Notes: generated by a model not told the origin, from the sequence alone. DNA of 64,000 nucleotides from Acidobacteriota bacterium (GCA_017307505.1 JAFKEE010000035.1:62001-126000); one strand, 5' to 3'; numbered from the stretch's first letter, positions 18,978-28,197 are shown. Program-made: numbers and translations.

Positions 18978-19619
18978 ATGTCCTTTTATCGCGTACTGTG
19001 CCTGATGGGCGCCGTCCTGACGGCCCATGCGGCACATTCCGCGCGAGTGGGCATCCTCGTCAATGTTCCGCCCACCACGCCCGCCCCTGTCGTCGAGGCG
19101 CTGCAATCCGAAACAGAAGACAATCTGAAGGACACCGGCCTGCAACTCATCTGGAGCTTCAGCCAGGAGGAAGCGGCTCAAGAGACCTATGATCGCGTCA
19201 TCAGCCTGCGCCTGCTCGGGCGCTGCGTACCCCTCCGGCCCGAACCCGTAAAGAACTCTCGTGTCCTGGGGTTCACCCACATCTCGGATGGAACGGTCCT
19301 GCCGTTCGTCGAGATCAGTTGCGACACGGTTCTTCGCGTCATGGGCAGCGGATCACCCCGGGTCACGCCCTATTACCCACCCAATGAGTTCGGACGAGCC
19401 CTGGGCCGCGTGCTGGTCCACGAGATGCTCCACGTGCTCACCGTCAGTTCGACTCACGAACGCGACGGCCTGACCAAACCCGCCTTCAACCGCGCCGATC
19501 TCACGCTGGGCAACCTGCGACTCACGGGCCGGGCCCTGCAACGCCTGCACCGCAGCCTGGGTCACCCGGACTTACAGGCTCAGAACGGCGGCAACCAGCG
19601 CGCCAACGCCGAGGAATGA
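18978..19619 (+). CDS. Secreted putative zinc metalloprotease (HExxH)
   Basis: A 213-residue product with CAGGAGA 7 bases before ATG 18978 and a signal peptide (about residues 1-22). The core holds VLVHEMLHVLTVSSTHERDGL: His148, Glu149, His152 and a further His160, giving HExxH-x7-H. That spacing is not the metzincin pattern, which has five residues before the third histidine. The rest (ARVGILVNVPPTTPAPVVEAL, VLGFTHISDGTVLPFVEISCDTV) resembles small acidobacterial secreted proteins of unknown role. The last 48 bases overlap, on the opposite strand, the end of the prepilin peptidase gene. Confidence 0.7.
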   Translation: MSFYRVLCLMGAVLTAHAAHSARVGILVNVPPTTPAPVVEALQSETEDNLKDTGLQLIWSFSQEEAAQETYDRVISLRLLGRCVPLRPEPVKNSRVLGFTHISDGTVLPFVEISCDTVLRVMGSGSPRVTPYYPPNEFGRALGRVLVHEMLHVLTVSSTHERDGLTKPAFNRADLTLGNLRLTGRALQRLHRSLGHPDLQAQNGGNQRANAEE

Positions 19620-20378
19620 TCCGAACGGCAGTTCGTAACTGTCTGATTTTTCGCCCTTAATCCGGATCCAAGCCAGTCCCAGCACCGTCCCCAGCAGCGA
19701 TCCGGCCATCAGCCCCACCAGCGCTGTCTCCAGCCCCAGAAACGCACCCATCATCGCCACCATCTTCACATCGCCGAAGCCCAGGCCCTCCCGGCCCCGG
19801 ATCTTCTCATAGCCCCAGCCCAGAAACCACAACCCGCCCGACAAGGCCAGCGCCGATACCGAAGAGTTCAGAAACGAAGCCAGGGCAGCGCTGCCCGCCG
19901 GGTAGTAGGCCGAGAGCATTGCCGGGATAATCCCGTCGGGCAGGGCGACCACCGGAGACATCATCACACCCAGGGCGACCCCCCACTTGGTGAACTCGTC
20001 CGGCAGAATCCGGCTCTCCAGATCCGAGAAGATCAGTTCGATGAGAATCGCAATGAACAGGCACCATTTCACCGCCGCCCAGTTGGCGCCCAGCCGGTAG
20101 ACCGCCGCCGCAAACAGGAGGCCCGTAATCAGTTCCACCATCGGATACCGGAACGAGATCGGCTCGCGGCAGCAACGCCCTTTCCCGCCCAGCACCACAA
20201 AACTCAGCACCGGGATGTTGTCGTACCACTCGATCATCTTTCCACACCGCGGACATTGCGACCGCGGCTCGTCGATCGAATAGTCGTCCGGCAGCCGGCT
20301 GATGCAGACATTCAGAAAACTGCCGATCAGCAGGCCGAACAGACCCGCCAGGGTTGTATAGAGGAATGCTTCGCTCAA
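19572..20378 (-). CDS. pilD: Type IV prepilin peptidase (A24)
   Basis: A 268-residue polytopic protein. The N-terminal part GLLIGSFLNVCISRLP leads to the cytoplasmic zinc-binding loop with CPRC (42-45) and CC (69-70); the second cysteine pair is adjacent rather than CxxC. It continues into the methyltransferase-region motif and then the two catalytic aspartates of the peptidase: Asp119 in FSDLESRILPDE and Asp203 in GFGDVKM. It cleaves type IV pilin and type II secretion pseudopilin leaders and often N-methylates them. The start is TTG 20378, overlapping the stop of the upstream glycosyltransferase (TTGA), so it is the last gene of a five-gene minus-strand run. Confidence 0.92.
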   Translation of the reverse strand: MSEAFLYTTLAGLFGLLIGSFLNVCISRLPDDYSIDEPRSQCPRCGKMIEWYDNIPVLSFVVLGGKGRCCREPISFRYPMVELITGLLFAAAVYRLGANWAAVKWCLFIAILIELIFSDLESRILPDEFTKWGVALGVMMSPVVALPDGIIPAMLSAYYPAGSAALASFLNSSVSALALSGGLWFLGWGYEKIRGREGLGFGDVKMVAMMGAFLGLETALVGLMAGSLLGTVLGLAWIRIKGEKSDSYELPFGSFLGVGALVAAVLSL

Positions 20379-21259
20379 CTCAGCACCTTCCGGTAGACCG
20401 CCAGCGCATCGGCAGCCATGCGCTCCATCGTAAACCGCGACTCCACCAGCGCGCGGCCCGCCGCGGCCAGCCGGCTCGCCAGGACCTCATCGGTCAGGAT
20501 CCTCCGCACCGCGCCGGCAATCGCTTCGGCCGAGTTCTCCACCAGCAGGCCCGTCTCTTCGTGCCGTACGATCTCCGGCAATCCGCCCACCCGGCTCGCC
20601 ACCACCGGGACGCCATGCGCCATCGCCAACAGCGCCGCCGAGCCAAGCCCCTCCATGTCGGTCACATAGACAAAGACGCGGGCCGTGGCAAAATCGACGG
20701 CCAGGTCCGGACTGAACCGGATCTCGAGCCCCGTCTGCCGCAGCAAGGTGCCCCCCTTGCCCGGATCGTCGGAGGCAATACTCACCACACCGCCCGTCCG
20801 GTCGCTGACTCGCTCCGGGATCGGCGTGCAATCGTAAACGACGCTGATCCGCTCCGGCCCCACTCCGGCCTGCAGCAGCGTACCCCGCACTGCCTCACTG
20901 ATGGCCAGGAAATGCGCTGCCCGCTTGTACTTCCACCACGAGGGCAGACCCTTCTTCACGGGGAACGCCACCCGCCGGCTCACGACGAAGGGACACCTCG
21001 AACGCAACGCCGCCCAGGTGTGCGACCGCGCATCGTGGCAGTGGATCAGGTCTACTTCTCGCGACCCGGCCCGCACCGCGCGCCAGTGAATCGGCTCCGC
21101 CGGGACACCCAGCTGCCGCGCCGCCTCCAGCAGCGGACTCCCTTCGGCAGCAAGCAGCCGCGCCCCTTCTTTCAGCCCGCGCAACAGTTGCAGAACCTGG
21201 TACTGCCCGCCCCGCATCGTCAACCCGGTGTCCAGGTGCAGCACACGCGGAGCAGCCAT
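20375..21259 (-). CDS. Family-4-type glycosyltransferase (GT-B)
   Basis: The 294-residue product starts at ATG 21259 (MAAPRVLHLDTGLTMRGGQYQ); a start 13 codons earlier is possible but would overlap the preceding gene. The N-terminal Rossmann domain has RGGQYQVLQLLRGL and HCHDARSH. The C-terminal domain has the GT4 donor site region VTDMEGLGSAALLAMAHGVPVVASRVGGLPEIV, with GLLVENSAEAIAGAV after it. At under 300 residues it is short for GT4. It lies four bases after a GT2 gene, so the two probably work on the same lipopolysaccharide-like or glycoprotein glycan; acceptor and sugar are unknown. Confidence 0.85.
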   Translation of the reverse strand: MAAPRVLHLDTGLTMRGGQYQVLQLLRGLKEGARLLAAEGSPLLEAARQLGVPAEPIHWRAVRAGSREVDLIHCHDARSHTWAALRSRCPFVVSRRVAFPVKKGLPSWWKYKRAAHFLAISEAVRGTLLQAGVGPERISVVYDCTPIPERVSDRTGGVVSIASDDPGKGGTLLRQTGLEIRFSPDLAVDFATARVFVYVTDMEGLGSAALLAMAHGVPVVASRVGGLPEIVRHEETGLLVENSAEAIAGAVRRILTDEVLASRLAAAGRALVESRFTMERMAADALAVYRKVLS

Positions 21260-21263
21260 CCGC

Positions 21264-22010
21264 TCAGCGTCCCCAGCCCATGAAGCGGGCCTTGGCATAC
21301 TTCAGGAACGTATACAGCGAAGCCATGTAGGCGATCGCCAGTCCCTCGACGCCATCCAGGAACCCACGCTGCAGCACGTAGGTTTTGAAAAAGGTCCACA
21401 CAGGATCCATCAGCAGGTGGCGGTAACGCACGGCCTTCTTGCGGAACACCAGTTCCTCGGCCGCCAGCGTGGTGTAGCGGTCCATCGTCTTGAGGTGTTC
21501 GCTCAACGACCCGCAGGTGTAATGCAGCAGGTTGCCCTGCAGCGAACCAACGCGCCCGGTGCTGACCACCGATTCGTGCACATACTCGCCCACCCACTCG
21601 GACTTGCGGCGGTCGAACAATCTGATCTTACGGTCCGGATACCAGCCCGAGTAAAGGATCCACTTCCCCAGATACTGCGCCAGCCGCGGGAAGGTGTAGG
21701 CGTCGTACTCCACGCCATTCTTCTTCAGCTGCCAGATCTCGCCCTCCAGGTCTTCGCTCAGCGCCTCGTCCGCGTCGATGGAGAGAATCCAATCGTAGGT
21801 GGCCTGTTCCGACGCATAGTTCTTCTGGCCCGCATACCCGCGCCAGTTGGCCTCGATCACACGCGCCCCGAACTTCTCGGCAATCTCCACCGTACGGTCC
21901 GTCGAGCCGGAATCCACAATGAGAATCTCGTCGCAGCACCGCAGGCTCTCAATCGCCCGCGGCAGGTTCCGCTCCTCGTTGTAGGTGATGATAGTCGCCG
22001 AGATCTTCAT
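21264..22010 (-). CDS. Family-2 glycosyltransferase (WaaE/KdtX-like)
   Basis: A 248-residue GT-A enzyme: ISATIITYNEERNLPRAIESL at the N-terminus, DEILIVDSGSTDRTVEIAEKFGA with the nucleotide-binding Asp, and ILSIDADEALSEDL containing the metal-binding DAD. The middle (YLGKWILYSGWYPDRKIRLFDRRKSEW, YVHESVV) and the C-terminal hydrophobic YRHLLMDPVWTFFKTYVLQRGFLDG match lipopolysaccharide core beta-glycosyltransferases such as WaaE/KdtX. It is in the HU-M50-GT2-GT4-pilD run, 10 bases after the M50 gene. Confidence 0.88.
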   Translation of the reverse strand: MKISATIITYNEERNLPRAIESLRCCDEILIVDSGSTDRTVEIAEKFGARVIEANWRGYAGQKNYASEQATYDWILSIDADEALSEDLEGEIWQLKKNGVEYDAYTFPRLAQYLGKWILYSGWYPDRKIRLFDRRKSEWVGEYVHESVVSTGRVGSLQGNLLHYTCGSLSEHLKTMDRYTTLAAEELVFRKKAVRYRHLLMDPVWTFFKTYVLQRGFLDGVEGLAIAYMASLYTFLKYAKARFMGWGR

Positions 22011-22020
22011 CGCACGCGAT

Positions 22021-23004
22021 TTAAGGCAAGAACGTCTGATCGCTATTGTACAGAACAGGCGCGGGGATGAAAGAGAGTACGAAGATAACCAGGGTCACGG
22101 CCAGCAGTTGCCAGCGTCCGCGGCCCAGCGGCCCAGATTCAAACACCGTAAAGTGCCTTCGGCCCCAGAAGAACAGAATCACCGCCCAGAACCACCACGG
22201 CCAGTAGATGAACCCCAGCGGCACCAGCATGCAGATGACGGCCAGCGATACCTTGGAATGCTTTTCGCCGAAACAGGCGTAGACAATATGGCCCCCATCC
22301 AACTGGCCCACCGGCAGCAGGTTCAGCGCGGTGGCCAGCAGGCCCACCCAGGCCGCGCGCGCCACCGGATGCAGATAAACGTCCGACGCGGCCGCCCCCG
22401 GGAAGAGCCACATCTCAATCAGGCGCATCAGCATCGGCGTCCCCAGCTGCATCTCGCCCTGCGTCCCGATGCCCGGCACGACCTTCGACAGCGCAAGCCC
22501 GATGCCCATCGCCGGAATGGCAAACGCGAATCCGGCCAGGGGCCCCGCAACGCCGACATCAAACAACTCCTGCCGGCCTTTTACGGCCGAACGGAAACGG
22601 ATGAAGGCCCCGAAGGTGCCGATGAAGGTGGGCGCCGGCAGAAAGAAGGGCAGGCTCGCCTCAATGCCGTGATACACGCAGGCGAACCAGTGGCCGAACT
22701 CATGGGCCGTGAGAATCAGCAGCAGGGTCACCGCGTAAGGCAGGCCGTCCCGCAGGATGGCGGGATTGCGGAAAACCTGAACAAAAACCATCAGGTCATG
22801 TTCCAGGTCGAAGGGCGGTAAATCGTGGGCGAAGTTGAAGGCCAGGCGGGCGCCAAGCGTAGTGGTGGTGAATGCGGTCAGGACGAAGAGCAGGATGTGG
22901 AGCCACAATCGACGGCGCCACACGGGTGGAGCGGGTTCCACGGGGCGAGCCAGCCAGTAGCGCGCATCTCCGCCGGAACCCGATTCGAAAGACTGGGAAT
23001 CCAC
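22021..23004 (-). CDS. Site-2-protease family (M50) membrane metalloprotease
   Basis: A 327-residue polytopic protein. The zinc motif TAHEFGHWFACVYHG (His101, Glu102, His105) lies in one helix and the third ligand in NLLPVGQLDGGHIVYA (Asp236) in another. Between them is IEASLPFFLPAPTFIGTFGAF, typical of the subgroup without PDZ domains. These enzymes cut transmembrane segments of regulators such as anti-sigma factors. It sits 15 bases downstream of the HU gene and 10 upstream of a glycosyltransferase gene; no anti-sigma substrate is adjacent. Confidence 0.9.
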   Translation of the reverse strand: MDSQSFESGSGGDARYWLARPVEPAPPVWRRRLWLHILLFVLTAFTTTTLGARLAFNFAHDLPPFDLEHDLMVFVQVFRNPAILRDGLPYAVTLLLILTAHEFGHWFACVYHGIEASLPFFLPAPTFIGTFGAFIRFRSAVKGRQELFDVGVAGPLAGFAFAIPAMGIGLALSKVVPGIGTQGEMQLGTPMLMRLIEMWLFPGAAASDVYLHPVARAAWVGLLATALNLLPVGQLDGGHIVYACFGEKHSKVSLAVICMLVPLGFIYWPWWFWAVILFFWGRRHFTVFESGPLGRGRWQLLAVTLVIFVLSFIPAPVLYNSDQTFLP

Positions 23005-23019
23005 CTGAGCTGAGCCGCC

Positions 23020-23289
23020 CTATTCCAGCGACTGCAACTCCTTGCCCGGCTTGAAACGCACAGCCTTTCCGGGCGGAATGGCTACCTCGGCGCCGGTGCG
23101 CGGGTTACGGCCGATACCGGTCTTGCGCGGCCGGACGTTGAAGATTCCAAAGCCGCGGAGTTCAATGCGCTCGCCCTGGGCCAGGGCTCGCTTCATCGAC
23201 TCGAACACGGTTTCGACAGCCATTTCGGCTTTCGTTTTGGTGATTCCGGTCCGGTTGACAACCTCGTTGACGATGTCCAGCTTAATCAA
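23020..23289 (-). CDS. HU/IHF-family DNA-binding protein
   Basis: An 89-residue protein with the full HU/IHF pattern: helical dimerisation part IVNEVVNRTGITKTKAEMAVETVFESMKRAL, beta-arm with IELRGFGIFNVRPRKTGIGRNPRTGAEV and the terminal IPPGKAVRFKPGKELQ. RNPRTG with the intercalating proline is intact. The start is TTG 23289 with a perfect AGGAGG 5 bases upstream, so it is probably well expressed. The N-terminus MIKLDIVNEV is slightly IHF-alpha-like, but a bacterium of this kind normally carries several homodimeric HU paralogues. Confidence 0.93.
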   Translation of the reverse strand: MIKLDIVNEVVNRTGITKTKAEMAVETVFESMKRALAQGERIELRGFGIFNVRPRKTGIGRNPRTGAEVAIPPGKAVRFKPGKELQSLE

Positions 23290-23378
23290 GGGCGCCTCCT
23301 AAACAGGTGAGCGGGGAGCTTTGCCAACCACGGCCCCTTCCGCACCGCAAAGCCTATGATAAGATTAGGGTTTTAGCC

Positions 23379-23891
23379 TTGTCAAGCCAACGCTTACACA
23401 CTTCTTCACCAGAAGCCGTCAAACTGGACCCAATCCTGTTCCGGCGCGCCTGCGGTGCGTTCGCTACCGGCATCACTGTGGCCACCGTTCTCGGACGCGA
23501 CGGCAAGCCCCACGGGCTGACGGCCAATTCCTTCTCCTCAGTTTCGCTCGATCCGCCACTGGTGCTCATTTGCGTCGCGCACAAAGCCGCCACCCATGGC
23601 CCGTTTGCCAGTGCGTCATCTTTTGTAATCAATATTTTAGGATCGGATCAAAAGGACCTATCCATCCGCTTCGCGTCGTCCCATCCCAACCGGTTTGAGG
23701 GCCTCGACTGGACCCTTGGCGAAGTCGGCGCACCCGTCCTCACCGACAGTCTGGCCGTGATTCAATGTGAGACGAAGCGCAAAATCGCCGCCGGAGACCA
23801 CACGATCTTCCTCGGAGAAGTTCGCAAAGCAGACCTGCGCGAGGGGAAACCGCTGCTCTACTACGCCGGAAATTACGTGGAAACGAAGTAG
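23379..23891 (+). CDS. Flavin reductase domain protein (FMN-binding split barrel)
   Basis: About 170 residues from TTG 23379; the frame is open from GTG 23307 as well, so the start is uncertain, and the domain itself begins at KLDPILFRRACGAFATGITVATV. The pattern GLTANSFSSVSLDPPLVLICVAHKAATH, then FVINILGSDQKDLSIRFA and FLGEVRKADLREGKPLLYYAGNY, is that of NAD(P)H:flavin oxidoreductases that feed reduced FMN/FAD to monooxygenases. No monooxygenase gene is nearby. It is divergent from the HU gene and ends before a strong terminator. Confidence 0.88.
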   Translation: MSSQRLHTSSPEAVKLDPILFRRACGAFATGITVATVLGRDGKPHGLTANSFSSVSLDPPLVLICVAHKAATHGPFASASSFVINILGSDQKDLSIRFASSHPNRFEGLDWTLGEVGAPVLTDSLAVIQCETKRKIAAGDHTIFLGEVRKADLREGKPLLYYAGNYVETK

Positions 23892-23926
23892 CGGAAATGG
23901 GTCTCTTTCGATAGCAGACGCGAAAA

Positions 23927-23967
23927 CGCGGGGCGCCGCCGCCCCCGGCGGCCGAAAACGCCCCGCG
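23927..23967. terminator. Strong bidirectional terminator hairpin
   Basis: CGCGGGGCG (23927-23935) pairs perfectly with CGCCCCGCG (23959-23967), with an inner CCGCC/GGCGG stem. It lies between the convergent flavin reductase and thiol peroxidase genes, 36 bases after one stop and 15 before the other. Confidence 0.7.
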
Positions 23968-23981
23968 CTCGTAAGTCAAAA

Positions 23982-24485
23982 CTAGCCAGCCAGTTCCTTG
24001 GCCTTGGCCAGCGCCGTGTCGTAATCCGGATGCTCGGCCACTTCGGGCACATACTCGACGTGCTGGATCTTGTTGTCCTTATCGATCACGAAGATCGCCC
24101 GCGACTCGACACGCCAATCCTTGATCAACGTCCCATAGTTCTCGCCGAAGCTGGCGAACTTGTGATCGCTGATCATCTTCACGTTGTCGACGCCGAAGCT
24201 GTTGCACCAGCGGTTCTGGGCGAACGGCAGGTCCACGCTGATCGTGTAGAACCCGATGTTCGGCAGCTTACCCGCCTCGTCGTTGAACTTCTTGGTCTGC
24301 ATGTCGCAAACAGGAGTGTCCAGCGAAGGCACTACGCTGAATACGCGCACGCCGGAGGTGGATTCCAGCGAAATGGGCTGCAGCGACTTATCTACGGCTT
24401 CGAAGTCCGGCGCTGGATCGCCAACCTTCAACTCAGGTCCGGCCAGTTCCAGCGGCATTCCCTTAAAACTAGTTGTACGGGGCAT
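23982..24485 (-). CDS. tpx: Thiol peroxidase (Tpx-type peroxiredoxin)
   Basis: A 167-residue protein from ATG 24485 with GGAGG 5 bases upstream. The peroxidatic cysteine is Cys60 in SVVPSLDTPVCDMQT and the resolving cysteine is Cys94 in FAQNRWCNSFG; this spacing identifies the atypical 2-Cys Tpx group. It reduces hydrogen and alkyl peroxides at the expense of thioredoxin. It is a single gene, divergent from the MBL-fold gene with 186 bases between them. Confidence 0.92.
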   Translation of the reverse strand: MPRTTSFKGMPLELAGPELKVGDPAPDFEAVDKSLQPISLESTSGVRVFSVVPSLDTPVCDMQTKKFNDEAGKLPNIGFYTISVDLPFAQNRWCNSFGVDNVKMISDHKFASFGENYGTLIKDWRVESRAIFVIDKDNKIQHVEYVPEVAEHPDYDTALAKAKELAG

Positions 24486-24671
24486 GAATCCTCCAAGTCT
24501 ACGACTACCAGTTTGACCAAATCTGAAGCGCTTGTCACGGGAGAGCAGCCCACAAAATTCGCACCTGCCCGGCAGGCCGGGCCGCCGCCGGCGAAAAGCC
24601 AACGTTGACCGCGGCCACCTGCTCGAAAGGGCTATCGTGAGCACTGCTGTTGCGATGTATAAGATGAAGGC

Positions 24672-26144
24672 ATGCGAAACTCGTTAGTCCTTCTCGGTGC
24701 GTGTCTATGCGTGTCAATTTGCGCGTCACAGGCACAAACCCCAGCTGCCGTGGTGGGCCTGGAGTTGGGCGTCGACAAGACCGATATCGAGCGCCTCCCC
24801 CTCCGGTTGAACGAGAAGTTCTCACCCTCCACCCTGCAGTACACGGCGACGGTGGAAGCGAGCTACAGCGAGTTCCTCTACGTCACGGTGAGGCTCTCCT
24901 CCAATCAGGGCGCCGCCCTGAAGATCAATGGCTCGGAGGCGAAACCCGGGGAACCATGCAAGGTGCCGCTCGCTCTCGGAGAGAACCGGATCGCCGTCGA
25001 CGTGATGCCCACAGGCGGTGCGGCCACCACCTACCAGGTTGTGGTGACGCGCAAAGACCTCTCGAAGGAGTACTGGTCCGAGCCGATCGGCAAAGGCATG
25101 TGGCGCATCCAGGATTTCGGCGGCATGATCGGCAACGAGGACATGTACCTCATCGAAGGCAAAGACCGCGCCATCCTCTTCGATACCGGCATGGGCCGCG
25201 GCGATCTGGCCGCCTATGTTCACAAGCTCACCAAACTACCCGTCGACGTTGCTATCTCCCACGGCAACCGGGATCACTTCCTGCAGGTGGACCAGTTTCC
25301 CAACTCCACCGTCTACCTGAGCGAACTGGATGTCACACGGCTCCCTCCAGAACTGGTCACACCCCGGTACAAGTGGATCAAAGGGGGCGACATCATCGAC
25401 ATCGGAGCGGGCAGGAAGTTCGAAGTCATTCCCGTGCCCGGCCATTCCCTCGGCAGCGTCCTGTATGTCGATTTCAAGAACAAGCTGGCGATCCCCGGCG
25501 ACGCAGTCAGTTCCGGCTCAATGGTCTACATGTTTGCACCCACCTGCGCCGCGCTGGATGAGTATCTCGCCGGACTCAGGAAGCTGGAAGAACGCCTGGC
25601 AAATCTCAACGGAATTACGCTGCTCGTCGGCCATCACTACCAGGAGCGCACTCCTCTCCAAGGCCCCGCCGGTAAACAACTGATCACCGACATGCGGATC
25701 GCGGCCGAGAAAGTACTGAAGGGGGAACTCGAAGGCAAACCCGCGCGCACAGGCCGCGGTGGACGCTTCACTGAGTTCCGCCAGGCGAACGTCGGACTCG
25801 CCGGCCTCTGGTACAACCCCCGGAATCTGGTCACAGACCCGGCGGCGCTCGAGTTCCTGAAGATTCAAACGGGGGACGGAAAGAAGGTGATGCCCCGCCC
25901 TGTCTTTTCGTCCATGCAGACGGAGTACAGCGCCTCTCTTGCTACGAAAACCGCCAAAGTGGAGGTGCCCCCCACCGCCTATTGGCCGAACCACAAGGGC
26001 ATCACGATCAACGGCAAACCGGTAAAATCCGGCTCACCGTTGGCCATCGACTTATCCGGAGGGGTGACGAAGCTGGAAGTCGCAGTCACTGCGGAGAGCG
26101 GCTCCGTCCGTACGTACTCGGTTGTTTTCCAGAAGGCGAACTAG
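24672..26144 (+). CDS. Secreted metallo-beta-lactamase-fold protein with flanking beta-sandwich domains
   Basis: A 490-residue protein with a signal peptide (1-21). Residues about 27-128 form a cadherin-like beta-sandwich (FSPSTLQYTATV, ENRIAVDVMPTGGAATTYQVVV) and residues about 405-490 a second one (ITINGKPVKSGSPLAIDLSGGVTKLEVAV, GSVRTYSVVF). In between is the MBL domain: EGKDRAILFDTGMGRGDL, SHGNRDH (197-202), VPGHSLGS (His258), IPGDAVSSG (Asp277) and LLVGHHYQ (His321). The usual HxHxDH metal motif has Asn in place of the second His. Substrate is unknown; secreted hydrolases of this fold act on lactones, phosphodiesters or lactams. Confidence 0.85.
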   Translation: MRNSLVLLGACLCVSICASQAQTPAAVVGLELGVDKTDIERLPLRLNEKFSPSTLQYTATVEASYSEFLYVTVRLSSNQGAALKINGSEAKPGEPCKVPLALGENRIAVDVMPTGGAATTYQVVVTRKDLSKEYWSEPIGKGMWRIQDFGGMIGNEDMYLIEGKDRAILFDTGMGRGDLAAYVHKLTKLPVDVAISHGNRDHFLQVDQFPNSTVYLSELDVTRLPPELVTPRYKWIKGGDIIDIGAGRKFEVIPVPGHSLGSVLYVDFKNKLAIPGDAVSSGSMVYMFAPTCAALDEYLAGLRKLEERLANLNGITLLVGHHYQERTPLQGPAGKQLITDMRIAAEKVLKGELEGKPARTGRGGRFTEFRQANVGLAGLWYNPRNLVTDPAALEFLKIQTGDGKKVMPRPVFSSMQTEYSASLATKTAKVEVPPTAYWPNHKGITINGKPVKSGSPLAIDLSGGVTKLEVAVTAESGSVRTYSVVFQKAN

Positions 26145-26149
26145 ACACC

Positions 26150-26200
26150 CGCTGCCGCGGGGTGCCAGCGCCGCGATCCGGCGCCGCACCCCCGGCAGCG
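26150..26200. terminator. Long terminator hairpin between convergent genes
   Basis: CGCTGCCG (26150-26157) pairs with CGGCAGCG (26193-26200). Inside it GGGGTGC pairs with GCACCCC and GGCGCC-type bases continue the stem. It sits in the 67 bases between the ends of the MBL-fold and DUF255 genes. Confidence 0.7.
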
Positions 26201-26211
26201 AAGGGAGCCTC

Positions 26212-28197
26212 TCAGCCCAGAACTTTCACCAACTCAGCGGCGCTCGCCACGGGCGGCTGGCACACAAAGTCCTCGCACACCATCGCCGTGGCCTCCCCCG
26301 CCTTGTCCCAATGCACCGTCATGAAAGGCCGGAAGTGCTTGCGGAACTCGTGGATCAGCGGCTCGGCGTCCCCCGTGAACTTCACCTCCGACTTCGGAGC
26401 CTGGCTCTCCAGCACCGCACACAACATCTTCGGAATCGTCACACCCTGCTGGTTGATGCGGGAGCCAAACGCAGCCAGCGTATCCCCGGCTGCTTCCTTC
26501 AACGGTTCCAATCCGCAATACTCCGCCAGCCGCAGCAGCGCTCCAGCCGCCACGGAGTTGCCCGCCGGCTCCGCCCCGTCATAGTCTTCCTTCAAACGCA
26601 GCACCAGTTCGTCGCTGTCGTCCGACGTCGAATAGAACCCGCCATTCTGTTTGTCTTCGAACAGTTCCAGCATCGACAAAGCGAGTGCCTTCCCAAACGC
26701 CAGGTGCGCCGGATCGAACGTTGCTTCATAGACATCGACACACGCCTGGGCCAGCGCCGCGTAATCATCCAGAAAGCCCCCAATCGCCGCTTCGCCTTCG
26801 CGCCAGCGCCGCATCAGCTTCCCGTCAACCATCAACTGCCCCTGGATAAATGCCAGGGCCCTCAACGCCGCGTCCAGATACCGCTTTTCGTTCAGCACCT
26901 GCGAACCCTTGGCGAACGCCGAAATCATCAGCCCGTTCCAGGACGTCAGAACTTTGTCGTCGAGGTGCGGCCGGATCCGCTTCGATCGGGCCTCCAGCAG
27001 GATCTGCCGTTCCTTCTCGAATTCGGGAGCCGGAAATGAATCCTTCAGGTACAGGATGTTCTTGCCCGTAAACTCGGCATGCGGATCGTTGTCCACATTC
27101 CCGTTCTCGCGGCAGCCATACTTCTGTGCGAAGGCCAGCGCCCGGTCCGCGCCCAGTATCTGCTTGAGCTCCTCCATCGACCACACGTAAAACGCGCCCT
27201 CACCCTTCTCATGCGGATTCGCCGGGTCAATCACGCTGTCGGCATCCTCCGCGGAAAAGAACCCGCCCTCGGGATGAGTCATGTCCCGCAGGACATACTC
27301 GAAGATCCCGCGTGCCACCTCGGCAAAGGCTTCGTCCCGCGTAATCTGATACGCCTCCAGGTAGGAACTCGCCAGTTGCGCCTGGTCGTACAGCATCTTC
27401 TCGAAATGCGGAACGAACCAGCGCTCGTCCACCGAGTAGCGATGGAAGCCGCCGCCCAGATGGTCGTGCATGCCGCCCTTGGCCATCTCGCGCAACGTCG
27501 TCAACGCCATTTCCCGGGCCTCTTCCTCCTTCGCCGTCACCGAGTAACGGAACAGGAAGTCCAGCACGCTGGGCCGCGGAAACTTCGGAGCCTGCCCGAA
27601 GCCGCCATGATGCGTATCGAAGGTCCGCCGGAAGTAGTGATAGCTCGAGTCGAACGCTCCACGATCGATCTCCGTCCCGGCCGATTGCACCTGCGAATGG
27701 CTCTCCAGTTCGCCCAGAATCGAGATGCTCGAGGAGATCAGCTTGTCCCGCTGCTCCTTCCACGCCTGCGCCAGCTGCTGTAGAACATAGCCGAAGCCGG
27801 GCCGCCCATAACGGTTGTCTGGAGGAAAGTAGGTGCCGCCGTAGAAGGGCTTCAGCTCCGGAGTCATCCAGACCGACATGGGCCAGCCGCCGCTGCCCGT
27901 TGTCGCCTGAACAAACAGCATGTAGATGCGGTCGATGTCGGGGCGCTCTTCGCGATCGAGCTTCACAGCGACGAAGTCGCGGTTGACCTGCGCCGCAATG
28001 GCTTCGTTTTCGAAGGACTCGCGCTCCATCACGTGGCACCAGTGGCAGGTGGAGTAGCCAGCTGACAGGAAGATGGGCTTATCTTCGTCGCGCGCCTTCT
28101 GAAAAGCCGCCGGGCCCCAGGGATACCAGTCCACCGGATTGTGGGCGTGTTGGAGCAGATAGGGGCTCTTCTCGTGAATCAGACGATTTGTGTGCAT
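26212..28197 (-). CDS. Thioredoxin-domain protein of the DUF255/YyaL (SPATA20-like) family
   Basis: 661 residues from ATG 28197, the length expected for this family; the frame stays open upstream only because it is antisense to the M20 gene. The start [25 protein letters not shown] and [19 protein letters not shown] (CxxC thioredoxin-like site) are diagnostic, and [16 protein letters not shown] and FGGGWP-type sequence ([16 protein letters not shown]) follow. The rest is an alpha/alpha-toroid like those of glycan-processing enzymes ([29 protein letters not shown]). The molecular role is unknown, although the family is present in all domains of life. The 5' end is 57 bases from the divergent M20 gene. 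Confidence 0.92.
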   Translation of the reverse strand: MHTNRLIHEKSPYLLQHAHNPVDWYPWGPAAFQKARDEDKPIFLSAGYSTCHWCHVMERESFENEAIAAQVNRDFVAVKLDREERPDIDRIYMLFVQATTGSGGWPMSVWMTPELKPFYGGTYFPPDNRYGRPGFGYVLQQLAQAWKEQRDKLISSSISILGELESHSQVQSAGTEIDRGAFDSSYHYFRRTFDTHHGGFGQAPKFPRPSVLDFLFRYSVTAKEEEAREMALTTLREMAKGGMHDHLGGGFHRYSVDERWFVPHFEKMLYDQAQLASSYLEAYQITRDEAFAEVARGIFEYVLRDMTHPEGGFFSAEDADSVIDPANPHEKGEGAFYVWSMEELKQILGADRALAFAQKYGCRENGNVDNDPHAEFTGKNILYLKDSFPAPEFEKERQILLEARSKRIRPHLDDKVLTSWNGLMISAFAKGSQVLNEKRYLDAALRALAFIQGQLMVDGKLMRRWREGEAAIGGFLDDYAALAQACVDVYEATFDPAHLAFGKALALSMLELFEDKQNGGFYSTSDDSDELVLRLKEDYDGAEPAGNSVAAGALLRLAEYCGLEPLKEAAGDTLAAFGSRINQQGVTIPKMLCAVLESQAPKSEVKFTGDAEPLIHEFRKHFRPFMTVHWDKAGEATAMVCEDFVCQPPVASAAELVKVLG

